The notes beneath the pieces are model-generated. The model did no database searches, had not been told where the DNA came from, and saw nothing but the letters and a program-made list of their open reading frames with translations. DNA of 64,000 nucleotides from Cohnella kolymensis (GTDB taxonomy: Bacteria > Bacillota > Bacilli > Paenibacillales > Paenibacillaceae): assembly GCF_000829465.1 (NCBI RefSeq), contig NZ_JXAL01000023.1:86386-150385 (forward strand), written 5' to 3'. Positions 9,326 to 19,761 of the stretch are shown piece after piece (positions within the stretch are counted from its first letter, which is position 1; each line of letters starts with the position of its first letter). The position numbers and the translations under genes are program-made.

Positions 9326-11431
9326 ATGGACGTGGCGGATTCACTCGTCATCGTAGAGTCGCCGGCTAAAGCCAAGACGATCGGAAAATATTTAGGCAGC
9401 AAATTTATCGTCAAAGCGTCCATGGGCCATATTCGCGATTTGCCGAAAAGCCAAATCGGGGTTGAAGTCGACAACGACTTTCAACCGAAATACATCACGA
9501 TCCGCGGTAAAGGCAACATACTGAAGGAACTGAAAGATGCCAGCAAAAAGGTAAAAAAAGTGTATCTCGCAGCCGACCCCGACAGAGAGGGAGAAGCGAT
9601 CGCGTGGCATTTGGCGCATTATTTGGAGATAGATGAGAAGGATGCTTGCCGCGTTGTTTTTAATGAAATTACGAAACAAGCGGTGAAGGATGCGTTCAAA
9701 TCGCCGAGGCCAATAGACATGGATCTGGTCAATGCCCAGCAGGCGAGGAGAGTGCTTGACCGGCTCGTCGGTTACAAGATCAGTCCGCTGTTGTGGAAGA
9801 AGGTCAAAAAGGGCTTGAGCGCAGGCCGCGTGCAATCCGTAGCGGTGAAGCTCATCTATGACCGCGAGAATGAGATCAAAGCTTTCATTCCGGAAGAATA
9901 TTGGAGCATCACGGCGCATTTTCTTAAAGAGAAAAGCAAGTTTGAAGCCAAATTTTTTTCCTTGAACGGGGATAAGAAAGAACTGAAAAGCGAAGCGGAC
10001 GTGCAGGAAGTCCTAGCGCTGATTCAGGGAAAATCTTTCGTCGTGGGCGAAGTGAAAGAAAAGGAACGTCTGCGCAACCCTTCGCCGCCCTTTATTACCA
10101 GCTCGCTTCAGCAGGAAGCGGCGCGCAAGCTGAATTTTCGAGCATCGAAGACGATGCAGATTGCGCAGCAGCTGTACGAGGGCGTCGACCTGGGCAAACA
10201 AGAGGGCACCGTCGGACTTATTACGTATATGCGTACCGATTCCACCCGGATCTCGCCGGTAGCACAAGATGAAGCCAAGCAGTATATAGCGGAGAAATAC
10301 GGCGACAAGTTCAACCCGGAAAGCCCGCGCGTCTATGCCAAGAAAAATGCCAATGCCCAGGATGCGCACGAAGCGATTCGTCCCACTTCCGTGCTGCGGA
10401 CTCCGGATTCCATCAAGACGTTCGTCACGCGTGATCAGCTGCGTTTATACAAGCTGATCTGGGAGCGTTTCGTCGCAAGTCAGATGGCATCCGCCGTTCT
10501 GGACACGATGACCGTCGATTTGAACAACGGCCCGGTCGTTTTTAGGGCGAACGGTTCCAAGCTGAAGTTTGCCGGATTTATGAAGGTATACGTGGAAAGC
10601 AATGACGACGGCACGACGGAGGAAGATCGACTGCTGCCGCCGCTGGCGGCGGGAGACGGTGTGAACACCGACAGCATCGATCCGAAGCAGCATTTTACAC
10701 AGCCGCCGCCGCGTTATACCGAAGCCCGTCTGGTCAAAGCGCTGGAGGAATTGGGAATCGGGCGTCCGAGCACCTATGCCCCGACTCTGGAGACGATTCA
10801 GAAGCGCTATTACGTAGCTATCGAAGAGAAGAAATTCGTACCTACAGAGCTTGGCGAACTCGTTATCCAGTTAATGGAGGAATTCTTCCCGGAAATTCTT
10901 GACGCGGAATTTACCGCACACATGGAAGGCGACTTGGACCATGTGGAGGAAGGCACGCAAGAATGGGTCAAAGTGATCGGCGAGTTCTACAAATCTTTCG
11001 AAAAAAGGCTGAACGTAGCTGAAGAACAAATGAAAGAAGTCGAGATCAAAGATGAGCCTTCGGATGAAGTTTGCGACAAATGCGGAAATCCGATGGTATA
11101 CAAAATGGGCCGCTTCGGCAAATTTCTCGCCTGCTCCGGATTCCCGGACTGCCGCAATACGAAGCCGATTGTGAAGGACGTAGGGGTGCACTGTCCGAAA
11201 TGCCCGGACGGACATATCGTAGAACGGCGCAGCAAAAAAGGACGCCTTTTTTACGGATGCGATCAGTACCCGGCTTGCGATTACGTATCCTGGGATAAAC
11301 CGGTGCCGCAGCCTTGTTCGAACTGCGGCGGCTTGATGGTCGAGAAAAAAGTGCGAGGAGACGTGCAATGGCATTGCACCGTTTGCGGCCATACGGAGAA
11401 TGCTCCGGAGACTGACGAAGCCGCAGAGTAG
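9326..11431 (+). CDS. topA: DNA topoisomerase I (type IA)
   Basis: A 701-residue type IA topoisomerase that relaxes negative supercoils. The N-terminal TOPRIM domain begins [13 protein letters not shown] and carries the DPDREGE metal motif. The catalytic tyrosine is Tyr301 in [10 protein letters not shown]. Three C-terminal four-cysteine zinc ribbons occupy residues ~583 to 690. ATG 9326 is used here. A GTG two codons later (9332) has slightly better spacing from AGGAGG, so the exact start is uncertain by two residues. It lies between dprA and trmFO as in Bacillus. Confidence 0.97.
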   Translation: MDVADSLVIVESPAKAKTIGKYLGSKFIVKASMGHIRDLPKSQIGVEVDNDFQPKYITIRGKGNILKELKDASKKVKKVYLAADPDREGEAIAWHLAHYLEIDEKDACRVVFNEITKQAVKDAFKSPRPIDMDLVNAQQARRVLDRLVGYKISPLLWKKVKKGLSAGRVQSVAVKLIYDRENEIKAFIPEEYWSITAHFLKEKSKFEAKFFSLNGDKKELKSEADVQEVLALIQGKSFVVGEVKEKERLRNPSPPFITSSLQQEAARKLNFRASKTMQIAQQLYEGVDLGKQEGTVGLITYMRTDSTRISPVAQDEAKQYIAEKYGDKFNPESPRVYAKKNANAQDAHEAIRPTSVLRTPDSIKTFVTRDQLRLYKLIWERFVASQMASAVLDTMTVDLNNGPVVFRANGSKLKFAGFMKVYVESNDDGTTEEDRLLPPLAAGDGVNTDSIDPKQHFTQPPPRYTEARLVKALEELGIGRPSTYAPTLETIQKRYYVAIEEKKFVPTELGELVIQLMEEFFPEILDAEFTAHMEGDLDHVEEGTQEWVKVIGEFYKSFEKRLNVAEEQMKEVEIKDEPSDEVCDKCGNPMVYKMGRFGKFLACSGFPDCRNTKPIVKDVGVHCPKCPDGHIVERRSKKGRLFYGCDQYPACDYVSWDKPVPQPCSNCGGLMVEKKVRGDVQWHCTVCGHTENAPETDEAAE

Positions 11432-11453
11432 TGTTGTCAGGAGGTAATTTGTC

Positions 11454-12794
11454 TTGAATCCACATCCATCCGTGACGGTCATCGGCGCAGGTCTGGCCGG
11501 CAGTGAAGCCGCTTGGCAGATCGCCAAGCAAGGCGTTCCCGTCATTTTATACGAGATGCGCCCGGTGAAGCGCACACCCGCGCATCATACGGACCGATTC
11601 GCCGAGCTGGTATGTACGAACAGCTTGCGGGCGAACGGTCTGACCAATGCGGTAGGCGTTCTAAAGGAAGAGATGAGGAGACTGGATTCTCTCATCCTGT
11701 CCTGCGCCGACTTGCACGCGGTCCCTGCAGGAGGCGCTCTGGCCGTGGACCGTGAAGGCTTCTCCGGCGAAGTTACCCGCAGGCTGAGAGAGCACCCGCT
11801 CGTTACCGTCATCAACGACGAGGTAACGGAAATTCCGCAAGACGGCATTGTGGTGATTGCAACCGGTCCGCTCACTTCGCCCGAGCTGTCCGAGCAAATC
11901 AAGCGGCTGATGGGAGAACAATATTTCTATTTCTTTGACGCCGCGGCGCCGATCGTTGAGAAGGATTCCATCGACATGGAAAAAGTGTTCCTGCAGTCCC
12001 GTTACGACAAAGGTGAGGCAGCTTACTTGAATTGCCCGATGACCGAGCAGGAATTCGATGCTTTTTACGAGGCGCTTGTGACTGCGGAAACGGCGGACAT
12101 TAAAGACTTTGAAAAAGAAATGTACTTTGAGGGCTGCATGCCCATCGAGGTGATGGCCAAACGAGGCAAGCAAACGGTGCTTTTCGGTCCGATGAAGCCC
12201 GTCGGCTTGACTGATCCGCGGACCGGCAAGCAGCCGCACGCCGTCATACAGCTTCGCCAGGATAATGCGGCGGGTACGCTGTACAACTTGGTCGGCTTCC
12301 AAACGCATTTGAAATGGGGAGAGCAGAAGCGCGTCTTTTCGCTTATTCCGGGCTTGGAGAATGCGGAGTTTGTCCGTTACGGCGTCATGCATCGCAATAC
12401 CTTCATCAATTCTCCCAAGCTTCTTCTTCCCACGTACCAGTTCCGCCGGCGGGATACGCTGTTTTTTGCCGGACAAATGACGGGTGTAGAAGGCTATGTG
12501 GAATCGGCTGCTTCCGGGCTCATATCGGGGATCAATGCGGGACGCTTGGCAAGAGGCCTGGACCCCGTCGCGCTGCCTGCCGACACCACGCTCGGAAGCA
12601 TGGCGCAATATATTACGACGGCGGATTTCAAGCATTTTCAGCCGATGAATGCAAACTTCGGGCTGTTCCCGCCGCTTGAGCACCGTGTCAGGAGCAAAAA
12701 AGAAAAGAACGAATCAATCGCGGCGCGAGCCTTGGAAAGTATCGATACATTAAGCGCGGAACTTCGGAGCGAGTCCGGCAGTGCCGCCCATTGA
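11454..12794 (+). CDS. trmFO: Folate-dependent tRNA (uracil-54-C5) methyltransferase TrmFO
   Basis: A 446-residue flavoprotein (formerly Gid) that forms ribothymidine at U54 of tRNA using methylene-tetrahydrofolate and FAD. The FAD-binding [10 protein letters not shown] motif lies at residues ~11-20. The family block [14 protein letters not shown] and the C-terminal [16 protein letters not shown] stretch are present. The start is TTG 11454, nine bases after AGGAGG. It is 22 bp from topA and likely co-transcribed. In B. subtilis the next gene is xerC/codV; here it is followed by a hairpin and hslV. Confidence 0.96.
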   Translation: MNPHPSVTVIGAGLAGSEAAWQIAKQGVPVILYEMRPVKRTPAHHTDRFAELVCTNSLRANGLTNAVGVLKEEMRRLDSLILSCADLHAVPAGGALAVDREGFSGEVTRRLREHPLVTVINDEVTEIPQDGIVVIATGPLTSPELSEQIKRLMGEQYFYFFDAAAPIVEKDSIDMEKVFLQSRYDKGEAAYLNCPMTEQEFDAFYEALVTAETADIKDFEKEMYFEGCMPIEVMAKRGKQTVLFGPMKPVGLTDPRTGKQPHAVIQLRQDNAAGTLYNLVGFQTHLKWGEQKRVFSLIPGLENAEFVRYGVMHRNTFINSPKLLLPTYQFRRRDTLFFAGQMTGVEGYVESAASGLISGINAGRLARGLDPVALPADTTLGSMAQYITTADFKHFQPMNANFGLFPPLEHRVRSKKEKNESIAARALESIDTLSAELRSESGSAAH

Positions 12795-12830
12795 AGCAGC
12801 GGCAGCGTCTCACATGGAGCCGCTGCTTTG
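12795..12830 (+). terminator. Hairpin after trmFO, terminator-like
   Basis: A perfect 9-bp stem AGCAGCGGC (12795-12803) / GCCGCTGCT (12819-12827) directly after the trmFO stop. The following T run is short (TTTG), so termination may be partial. Confidence 0.5.
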
Positions 12831-12869
12831 CCGCTTTATACCGTTTGTTTATTGAGGGAGGAATTATCC

Positions 12870-13412
12870 GTGGATATGAGCTTTCATGCGACGACAATAT
12901 GCGCCGTGCGCCATAACGGCAAGGGAGCGATAGCCGGCGACGGCCAGGTGACATTCGGCAACAGCATGGTCATGAAAAGCACTGCCAAAAAAGTCCGTCG
13001 GCTATATCGGGGACAAGTCGTCGCCGGTTTCGCAGGATCTGTGGCGGATGCCATTACACTGTTCGAGAAATTTGAAGGCAAGCTGGAGGAACATCACGGT
13101 AATCTGCAGCGTGCAGCGGTGGAGCTCGCCAAGGAATGGCGTTCCGACCGCGTTCTGCGAAAGTTGGAAGCGATGCTGATCGTGGTGGATGCGACAGGCA
13201 TGCTTCTGATCTCCGGCAACGGCGAAGTCATTGAGCCGGATGACGGCATCCTGGCGATCGGCTCGGGCGGAAGCTTCGCTTTGGCTGCCGCAAGAGCTTT
13301 GAAGCGTCATGCGCCTCATTTGGAAGCCAAAGATATCGCACGCTCCTCGTTGGAGGTAGCAGCGGATATTTGTGTGTTCACCAACAGCAATCTGGTTGTC
13401 GAAGAAGTTTAA
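12870..13412 (+). CDS. hslV: ATP-dependent protease proteolytic subunit HslV (ClpQ/CodW)
   Basis: A 180-residue HslV with the family blocks [24 protein letters not shown] and [15 protein letters not shown]. It forms the proteolytic dodecamer capped by HslU. GTG 12870 follows GGGAGG with 8-bp spacing. An internal ATG two codons later would give MSFHATT, matching the Bacillus form in which an N-terminal serine is reported as nucleophile. The spacing for that ATG is 14 bp. It sits 14 bp upstream of hslU in one operon with codY. Confidence 0.95.
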   Translation: MDMSFHATTICAVRHNGKGAIAGDGQVTFGNSMVMKSTAKKVRRLYRGQVVAGFAGSVADAITLFEKFEGKLEEHHGNLQRAAVELAKEWRSDRVLRKLEAMLIVVDATGMLLISGNGEVIEPDDGILAIGSGGSFALAAARALKRHAPHLEAKDIARSSLEVAADICVFTNSNLVVEEV

Positions 13413-13426
13413 TAGGAGGGTATCCC

Positions 13427-14818
13427 ATGAACGATAAACTGACCCCCCGCCAGATCGTGGCGGAGTTGGATAAATATATTGTCGGGCAGAAATCCGCCAA
13501 ACGTTCGGTTGCCGTTGCGCTGCGCAACAGATATCGCCGGAGCCGTCTGGCCGAGGAGCTTCGCGATGAGGTCGTACCCAAGAACATTCTGATGATCGGC
13601 CCGACCGGAGTCGGCAAAACCGAAATCGCACGCCGCTTGGCTAAGCTTGTGCATGCGCCGTTTATCAAAGTCGAAGCGACGAAGTTCACGGAAGTCGGTT
13701 ACGTCGGCAGAGACGTGGAATCCATGGTGAGGGACCTGGTGGAAACGTCTATTCGGATGGTGAAAGAGGAGCGTACGGATAAGGTGAAGGACAAAGCCGG
13801 GCAAGCGGCTAACGAGCGCCTCGCCGCACTGCTCGTGCCGTCACCGGTTAAGCCCAAGTCTCAGCGCAATCCGCTGGAGATGCTGTTCGGCGGCGGCAGC
13901 ACACCGAATGACGAGCCGGAGCAGGTGGACCCGGGGCTGCTGGACAAACGGCGGGAGACGAAGCAGAAGCTCGAATCCGGACAGCTGGAGAACGAGAATG
14001 TGGAGATCGAAGTGGAAGACGCCTCTCCTAATATGATGGACATGTTTGCAGGCCCGGGGCAAGAGCAAATGGGCCAGAACATGCAGGAGATGCTCGGTCA
14101 ATTCCTGCCGAAACGCCGCAAAAAGCGCCGTCTTACCGTGAGAGAAGCCCGTAAGGTGCTGATCGTTGAGGAAGCGACTAAGCTGATCGATATGGACGAT
14201 GTCATTTCCGAGTCGGTGCGCAGAGCGGAGCAGTCGGGCATTATTTTCATAGACGAGATTGACAAAATCGCAAGCCAAGGCCGGGGGCAAGGTCCGGATG
14301 TTTCCCGCGAAGGCGTGCAAAGGGATATTCTGCCCATTGTTGAAGGGTCCACGGTCATGACCAAATACGGCCCTGTGAAAACCGACTACGTGCTGTTTGT
14401 TGCCGCCGGAGCTTTCCATATCGCGAAGCCGTCGGACCTGATTCCCGAACTGCAGGGCCGGTTTCCGATCCGCGTAGAGCTCAGCAGCTTGACCGACCAG
14501 GATTTCGTGCGGATTCTGACCGAGCCGGAGAACGCGCTGACCAAGCAGTATACCGCGCTGCTTCAGACCGAAGGCATCAATGTCATTTTTACGGACGGCG
14601 CAATCTCGGAGCTTGCCCGCATGGCGCAGGATGTTAACCACAATACGGAGAATATAGGGGCGCGCAGGCTTCACACACTGCTTGAAAAGCTGCTGGAGGA
14701 TCTGTCTTTCGAGGCTCCTGAGCTTTCGCTCGATGAAATGACGATTACACCGGAATATGTCCGGGAGAAACTGGCAACCATTGCAAGTAACCGTGATTTG
14801 AGTCAATATATCTTATAA
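13427..14818 (+). CDS. hslU: ATP-dependent protease ATPase subunit HslU (ClpY)
   Basis: A 463-residue AAA+ unfoldase that feeds substrates to HslV. It begins [20 protein letters not shown], with Walker A GPTGVGKT at 58-65, the variable I-domain at ~110-250, and Walker [10 protein letters not shown] at ~272-280. It ends with the conserved DLSQYIL tail, which in this family docks into HslV. ATG 13427 follows TAGGAGGG. The frame extends upstream into hslV but without a ribosome site. Confidence 0.97.
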   Translation: MNDKLTPRQIVAELDKYIVGQKSAKRSVAVALRNRYRRSRLAEELRDEVVPKNILMIGPTGVGKTEIARRLAKLVHAPFIKVEATKFTEVGYVGRDVESMVRDLVETSIRMVKEERTDKVKDKAGQAANERLAALLVPSPVKPKSQRNPLEMLFGGGSTPNDEPEQVDPGLLDKRRETKQKLESGQLENENVEIEVEDASPNMMDMFAGPGQEQMGQNMQEMLGQFLPKRRKKRRLTVREARKVLIVEEATKLIDMDDVISESVRRAEQSGIIFIDEIDKIASQGRGQGPDVSREGVQRDILPIVEGSTVMTKYGPVKTDYVLFVAAGAFHIAKPSDLIPELQGRFPIRVELSSLTDQDFVRILTEPENALTKQYTALLQTEGINVIFTDGAISELARMAQDVNHNTENIGARRLHTLLEKLLEDLSFEAPELSLDEMTITPEYVREKLATIASNRDLSQYIL

Positions 14819-14857
14819 AGGCTCCGTTTTTGTCGTACTAGGAGGATTAAAATAAAC

Positions 14858-15625
14858 ATGACGCTTTTGATGAAAACCCGCACGCTGAACCTTTTGCTGC
14901 AAAAGGCGGCGGGCAAGCCGTTGAACTTCCGCGAGATGGCGGAGGTGCTTCGCGAAACGATGCAAGGAGATGTTTTTGTCGTCAGCCGCAGGGGCAAAAT
15001 TCTGGGCTCCGCGCATTCCGAACGATTCTCAGAAGCTTGGCTGCGTCAGGAGCATCCGGAGGAGCTACGTTTCCCGGCTGAGACGAATGAGCGGTTTTTA
15101 CAGATTACCGAGACCGAGGCTAACGTTTCGCCGGGCGAAATTCTCTCGCCGGTGGAAGCCGCGTTCGAAGGGCGAATCGTGACGATTGTGCCGATCATCG
15201 GCGGCGGAGACAGGCTAGGGACTTTGGTACTATCCAGAGAAACCCGCTTTTCCGGTGAAGACGATCTGATTCTTGCCGAATACGGAACGACGATCATCGG
15301 AATGGAAATTCTCCGGGAGAGAGCCGAAGAGAGAGAGACGGAGGCAAGGAGCAAAGCCATCGTATCCGTCGCTGTCAACTCGCTATCCTTCAGCGAGATG
15401 GAAGCCGTGGAGCAGATTTTCGAGGAGCTTGAAGGCAGGGAAGGGCTTTTAGTCGCCTCGAAGATCGCAGACCGGGCAGGCATCACAAGATCCGTCATCG
15501 TCAATGCCCTTCGTAAATTGGAGAGCGCAGGCGTAATTGAAACCCGGTCTCTCGGGATGAAAGGCACCTATATCCGGATACTGAATGCTCAATTGCTGCA
15601 GGAGCTGGAGCTGCGCAAAGGCTGA
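14858..15625 (+). CDS. codY: GTP/branched-chain-amino-acid-sensing repressor CodY
   Basis: A 255-residue CodY. The N-terminal GAF-type ligand domain (residues ~1-155) contains [10 protein letters not shown] and [19 protein letters not shown]. The C-terminal winged helix contains the highly conserved [19 protein letters not shown] recognition region at about 205-225. CodY represses nutrient-scavenging and motility genes in rich medium in Bacillus. TAGGAGG precedes ATG 14858. The gene closes the hslVU operon and is followed by a strong terminator before the flagellar genes. Confidence 0.97.
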   Translation: MTLLMKTRTLNLLLQKAAGKPLNFREMAEVLRETMQGDVFVVSRRGKILGSAHSERFSEAWLRQEHPEELRFPAETNERFLQITETEANVSPGEILSPVEAAFEGRIVTIVPIIGGGDRLGTLVLSRETRFSGEDDLILAEYGTTIIGMEILRERAEERETEARSKAIVSVAVNSLSFSEMEAVEQIFEELEGREGLLVASKIADRAGITRSVIVNALRKLESAGVIETRSLGMKGTYIRILNAQLLQELELRKG

Positions 15626-15649
15626 TTTGTAACATAAATTTAAAAGATG

Positions 15650-15684
15650 AGCCCTAATCTTGTCACAAAGATTAGGGCTTTTTT
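15650..15684 (+). terminator. Strong rho-independent terminator after codY
   Basis: A perfect 11-bp stem AGCCCTAATCT (15650-15660) / AGATTAGGGCT (15669-15679) with an 8-nt loop and a T tail. It separates the hslVU-codY unit from the flagellar operon. The 190-bp AT-rich gap to flgB should hold the fla/che promoter, but no box was convincing. Confidence 0.93.
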
Positions 15685-15875
15685 CTTATTGTCACTTGCC
15701 TATATGTCGTAGATGATGTTATTAGAAAGTTTTAATTTCACCAATATATAGATTTTTTTTTGCCAAATAACTGAAAAAGCTGTCGAAACGAGCAGGAATA
15801 TGCCAATTCGACGTGGAATTAGGATGAAATCACAATGAATAATTTCTCATTTTTTATCGAAAAGAGGCTGCACAT

Positions 15876-16289
15876 ATGAATGTATTGGGCGGAGTTGCCT
15901 TTCAAAGGTTGGAGGGAGCACTGCAAGCTGCGTCCATGCGGCAGCGCGTATTGGCCGACAATGTTGCCAATGTCGATACTCCTCATTTCAAACGGTCGGA
16001 TGTTGCTTTCGAGGAAATGCTGAGCCAAGCGATCGGAAATGACGGTTCGCCGATGTTAGCAGGCCGGGTGACCGATCCGCGGCATATACCGATTAACGGC
16101 TCTTATCCGGTTCCGTCAGCCCAGGTGGTTACGGATGAGTCTACATCGATCAATATCAACCGCAACAACGTGGATATCGATAAAGAAATGTCGCTGGTTG
16201 CCGAGAACCAATTAAGATATAACCTGTTTATCCAGCAGGTGAATCACGAAGTGAAAATGATGCGCACCGGAATAGACGGGAGGGCTTAA
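15876..16289 (+). CDS. flgB: Flagellar basal-body rod protein FlgB
   Basis: This 137-residue proximal rod subunit has the N-terminal rod signature LADNVANVDTPHFKR and a C-terminal helix (EMSLVAENQLRYNLFIQQV) typical of axial proteins. It is the first gene of the fla/che operon, as in B. subtilis. The 190-bp region upstream lacks an obvious sigma-A or sigma-D promoter. AGAGG precedes ATG 15876. Only 3 bp separate it from flgC. Confidence 0.96.
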   Translation: MNVLGGVAFQRLEGALQAASMRQRVLADNVANVDTPHFKRSDVAFEEMLSQAIGNDGSPMLAGRVTDPRHIPINGSYPVPSAQVVTDESTSININRNNVDIDKEMSLVAENQLRYNLFIQQVNHEVKMMRTGIDGRA

Positions 16290-16292
16290 CGG

Positions 16293-16736
16293 ATGAAGCT
16301 CGGAGGGTTTGATATAAGCGCTTCGGCGTTAACGGCGCAGCGGCTGCGGATGGACATTATCTCGTCCAACATCGCCAATGCCGAAACGACCCGGGCCGGT
16401 TTCGTCAACGGCAAATTCGTACCCTACCGCCGCAAGATGGTGGTCATGGAGCCGGTGCAGCCGCAATTCAAGAATTTGCTCAATGATCGGCTGGACGCTG
16501 CGGCATCGAGGGGCGTGCAGGTGACCGGTATCCGTGAGGATTCCACTCCTTTTAAGCAAGTGTACAATCCGTCGCATCCGGATGCGGATGAAACCGGCAT
16601 GGTATATATGCCGAACGTTGACATCATGAAGGAAATGGTCGACATGATCTCGGCCTCGCGGTCGTATGAAGCGAATGTAACGGCGCTCAATGCAAGCAAA
16701 GCGATGTTCATGAAATCTCTTGAGATCGGGCGTTAA
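16293..16736 (+). CDS. flgC: Flagellar basal-body rod protein FlgC
   Basis: A 147-residue rod subunit. The N-terminal motif ALTAQRLRMDIISSNIANAET and a C-terminal helix (MVDMISASRSYEANVTALN) place it in the FlgC family. It polymerises with FlgB into the rod that links the MS ring to the hook. It starts 3 bp after flgB. Confidence 0.97.
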   Translation: MKLGGFDISASALTAQRLRMDIISSNIANAETTRAGFVNGKFVPYRRKMVVMEPVQPQFKNLLNDRLDAAASRGVQVTGIREDSTPFKQVYNPSHPDADETGMVYMPNVDIMKEMVDMISASRSYEANVTALNASKAMFMKSLEIGR

Positions 16737-16778
16737 GCCTGAGCGGTTCATTTTATCAACTGAAAGCGGGGGACATGA

Positions 16779-17090
16779 TTGATAACTAACGGTATGATCG
16801 CTCCGGTTAACCTTACTGCCAACGTTAACAACTTGAATCAGCTGCAGAATAAAGCGACGCCGGCCGAAGCTGCGGAAAGCTTCGCGAGTTTTCTGAAGAA
16901 CGCGCTGGACAGTGTGGCCGCGCAAGAACAGAACGTCCATAAGGTTAACGATCAGTTCATTATAGGCGAAGCGAACGTGAACGATGTCATGATCGCTTCT
17001 TCCAAAGCCGAATTGAGTCTTGCTTTAACCTCACAGGTTCGTAACAAGGTCATAGAGGCTTATCAGGAGATCATGCGGACGCAATTGTAG
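16779..17090 (+). CDS. fliE: Flagellar hook-basal body junction protein FliE
   Basis: A 103-residue FliE, the adaptor between the FliF MS ring and the rod. The C-terminal half (INDVM/ASSKAELSLALTSQVRNKV) is the diagnostic helical region. The start is TTG 16779, six bases after GCGGGGGA. An ATG overlapping it is in another frame and stops at once. Confidence 0.94.
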   Translation: MITNGMIAPVNLTANVNNLNQLQNKATPAEAAESFASFLKNALDSVAAQEQNVHKVNDQFIIGEANVNDVMIASSKAELSLALTSQVRNKVIEAYQEIMRTQL

Positions 17091-17114
17091 ATTAATCGTA
17101 GAACGCAGCATAAT

Positions 17115-17155
17115 GCAGCAGGCACAACAGCAGGATTCATGCGGGCGCCTGCTGC
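17115..17155 (+). repeat. Inverted repeat in the fliE-fliF gap
   Basis: A perfect 9-bp stem GCAGCAGGC (17115-17123) / GCCTGCTGC (17147-17155) with a 23-nt loop and no T tract. It lies 24 bp upstream of fliF. A role in mRNA processing or translation control is possible; a terminator is unlikely. Confidence 0.55.
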
Positions 17156-17179
17156 GCTATCCGCAGGTGAGGTGACATT

Positions 17180-18736
17180 GTGAACGAGAAGTGGGCGCAG
17201 GCTCGGGAGAAGCTCGCGATTTTCTGGAACCAATACAGCAAAACGCAAAAATGGGTGCTTGCCTCTACGGCGGCACTATTGCTATTTGCAATTATTTTGC
17301 TGACATATTTGTTCACAAGAACGGAGTACGAAATCGCATTTCAGAATCTGGATAGCACCGACTCGGCGGCTATCATTCAATATTTAGAGGGCAGCGGAAT
17401 CAGTTATAAGTTAAGTGCGGATGGGACGAGCATCTCAGTGCCGAGCGCATCCGCTCCGCGGGTTAGAGTCGATGTCGGCTCACAGGGGCTCGTGCAGAAC
17501 GGCTCCATCGGCTTTGACGGAATCAGCCAGTCGTCCGCAATCGGTACGACACAGCAAGAGTTTGAAGTGAAATATGTGGCCGCGCTGAACGGTGAAGTTC
17601 AACAGCTGCTGCAGGGAATGCAAGGGGTCTCGACCGCAAAGGCGCTCATTACCTTGCCTGAAGATACGGTATTCCCCAGCGATACAAGCGATAAGGCCTC
17701 CGCCTCTATCGTCATGAAGTTTAAGCCCAGCTACCGTCCTAAACAGTCGGAGGTTGACAGCTACTATAATCTCGTAAAAACCGCGGTGCCGAATCTGGAT
17801 CTTGAAGGCATTACGATCACAAGCAGCTCGGCGGGCGAGTTAATGCCATCCCAAAGGGGAACGGGCGGCCCAGGCGTGTCGCTGGATCAATTCGAAATTC
17901 AAAATCAGTTCGAGAACGAGCTGAAAAGCAATATCCAGCAGTTCCTCATGCCGATTGTCGGAATGGACAATATGGTCGTCGGCGTGGTTTCTTCTTTGAA
18001 TTTCGACAAGAAGGCGACGACGGAAAATCTGGTACAGCCTTTGCCGGATAACGACAATAAGGGGATAGAGATCAGCCGTCAGGAGTCGTCCGAGACTCAT
18101 ACCGGACAAGATGGCCAGACGGGAGGCGTTCCCGGTACAGGCGACACGGCTATCCCGAATTATCCCGGCGCTGCCGGCGGAGGCTCATCCTCCTCCGAGA
18201 AAGTACAAAGCACGATCAACTATCAAGTAAGCACCATTACTAATAATATCGACTACGGTCCATATAAAGTGAAGGATCTTTCGATAAATGTCGGTTTGGA
18301 CAATGCGTCGCTGCCGCCGGAGAAGCTGAGCCAGATCCAAGGCGTCCTCCGCAACAGCGTACGAGTATTACTAGCCGAATCCGGACTGGATTTGACGGAC
18401 ACGGCTTTAGATCAGAGGGTATCGGTAGTTGCGCAGGCATTCGCCGGCGTTGATGGCGACAGCGGAGGTATCACTCCTTCCGGATACCTGCTTGCGGGTC
18501 TAGGCCTGCTCGCAGTAGCGTTGCTGGGCGGAGGCGGTTACTACATTTACCGCCGGCGCAAAGCGGCGCAGGAAGAGTCGGCAGCTATGGCGGATGTGCC
18601 GCGGGTTGAACTTCCGACTATCGATATCGAGAACGTCAACAACGAGAATGAAATGCGTAAACAATTAGAAGGCCTGGCGAAGCGGAAACCGGATGAATTC
18701 GTGAATTTGCTCCGGACCTGGCTGGCGGATGAATAG
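17180..18736 (+). CDS. fliF: Flagellar MS-ring protein FliF
   Basis: A 518-residue integral membrane ring protein. Transmembrane segments lie at about residues 28-48 and 433-456. Between them are the YscJ/FliF ring-building motifs (domain with RVRVDVGSQGL and STAKALITLPED). The C-terminal cytoplasmic tail (residues ~460-518, ending EFVNLLRTWLADE) is the FliG-binding region. GTG 17180 follows GAGGTGA. fliG follows directly. Confidence 0.97.
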   Translation: MNEKWAQAREKLAIFWNQYSKTQKWVLASTAALLLFAIILLTYLFTRTEYEIAFQNLDSTDSAAIIQYLEGSGISYKLSADGTSISVPSASAPRVRVDVGSQGLVQNGSIGFDGISQSSAIGTTQQEFEVKYVAALNGEVQQLLQGMQGVSTAKALITLPEDTVFPSDTSDKASASIVMKFKPSYRPKQSEVDSYYNLVKTAVPNLDLEGITITSSSAGELMPSQRGTGGPGVSLDQFEIQNQFENELKSNIQQFLMPIVGMDNMVVGVVSSLNFDKKATTENLVQPLPDNDNKGIEISRQESSETHTGQDGQTGGVPGTGDTAIPNYPGAAGGGSSSSEKVQSTINYQVSTITNNIDYGPYKVKDLSINVGLDNASLPPEKLSQIQGVLRNSVRVLLAESGLDLTDTALDQRVSVVAQAFAGVDGDSGGITPSGYLLAGLGLLAVALLGGGGYYIYRRRKAAQEESAAMADVPRVELPTIDIENVNNENEMRKQLEGLAKRKPDEFVNLLRTWLADE

Positions 18737-18747
18737 AGGTGGCAGTG

Positions 18748-19761
18748 ATGGCAAAAACGTCGTTAGGATTAACCGGCCGTCAAAAGGCCGCCATACTGCT
18801 TATCACGTTAGGGCCTGAAGTGTCCGCGCAAGTGTTTAAGCATTTACGCGACGAGGAGATCGAACAGCTGACGCTGGAGATTGCCAATGTGCGCAAAGTG
18901 GACAGCTTGGATAAGGAAACGATATTGTCAGAGTTTCATCAAATATGCGTTGCGCAAGAATATATCTCTCAAGGCGGTATCACTTACGCGAAAGAGATTT
19001 TGGAGAAAGCGCTGGGTACTACCAAAGCGACGGACATTCTGAATCGATTGACCGCCACCTTGCAGGTGCGGCCTTTCGATTTCGCCCGCAAAGCGGAGCC
19101 CACACAGATTCTGAACTTTATCCAGAACGAGAATTCACAGACGATTGCATTGGTGCTCTCCTACCTGCAGGCAGAACAGTCCGCGGCCGTTCTATCTTCT
19201 CTGCCTCAAGAGAAGCAGGCGGACGTCGCGCGTCGGATCGCACTGATGGACAGCACATCGCCGGAAGTCATCGCACAGGTTGAGAGAGTGCTGGAGCAGA
19301 AGTTGTCCTCGACGGTCACTCAGGATTATACGAATGCCGGAGGCATCGAGGCGATCGTGCAGATTCTGAACGGAGTGGATCGGGGAACGGAAAGAACCAT
19401 TCTGGATTCCTTGGAAATACAAGATCCGGAGCTTGCCGAAGAAATCAAGAAGCGGATGTTCGTATTCGAAGATATCGTCAACCTGGACAACCGTTCCATT
19501 CAACGTATCATCCGCGATATCGAGAACGCCGACCTGCAGCTGGCGCTTAAAGTGGCCAGCGAAGAGGTGCGGGAAGCCATTTTCCGCAATATGTCCAAAC
19601 GGATGTCGGAAACCTTCAAGGAAGAGATGGAATATATGGGGCCGGTACGGCTGCGCGACGTCGAGGAAGCACAGACCCGCATCGTAGCGACGATCCGCAG
19701 ATTGGAAGAAGCGGGAGAAATCATCATAGCCCGCGGCGGAGGAGACGATATTATTGTCTAA
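18748..19761 (+). CDS. fliG: Flagellar motor switch protein FliG
   Basis: A 337-residue rotor protein that receives torque from the stators. The N-terminal domain (GRQKAAILLITLG) binds FliF, the middle domain binds FliM, and the C-terminal charged helix carries torque residues (REAIFRNMSKRM region). ATG 18748 has AGAGGTGG five bases upstream. An in-frame GTG three codons earlier (18739) lacks a site. It overlaps fliH by 8 bp. Confidence 0.97.
   Translation: MAKTSLGLTGRQKAAILLITLGPEVSAQVFKHLRDEEIEQLTLEIANVRKVDSLDKETILSEFHQICVAQEYISQGGITYAKEILEKALGTTKATDILNRLTATLQVRPFDFARKAEPTQILNFIQNENSQTIALVLSYLQAEQSAAVLSSLPQEKQADVARRIALMDSTSPEVIAQVERVLEQKLSSTVTQDYTNAGGIEAIVQILNGVDRGTERTILDSLEIQDPELAEEIKKRMFVFEDIVNLDNRSIQRIIRDIENADLQLALKVASEEVREAIFRNMSKRMSETFKEEMEYMGPVRLRDVEEAQTRIVATIRRLEEAGEIIIARGGGDDIIV

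Noticed and set aside
11661..12683. Long antisense open frame over trmFO
   Set aside because: A shadow of a well-recognised gene; composition is Arg/His-rich and without motifs.
13841..14806. Long antisense open frame over hslU
   Set aside because: A shadow of hslU with no supporting signals.
15685..15875. fla/che promoter and CodY box upstream of flgB
   Set aside because: TTGCCA at 15760 has no -10 at proper spacing, and no good match to the CodY motif or SigD boxes was found; a promoter is expected but not visible to me.
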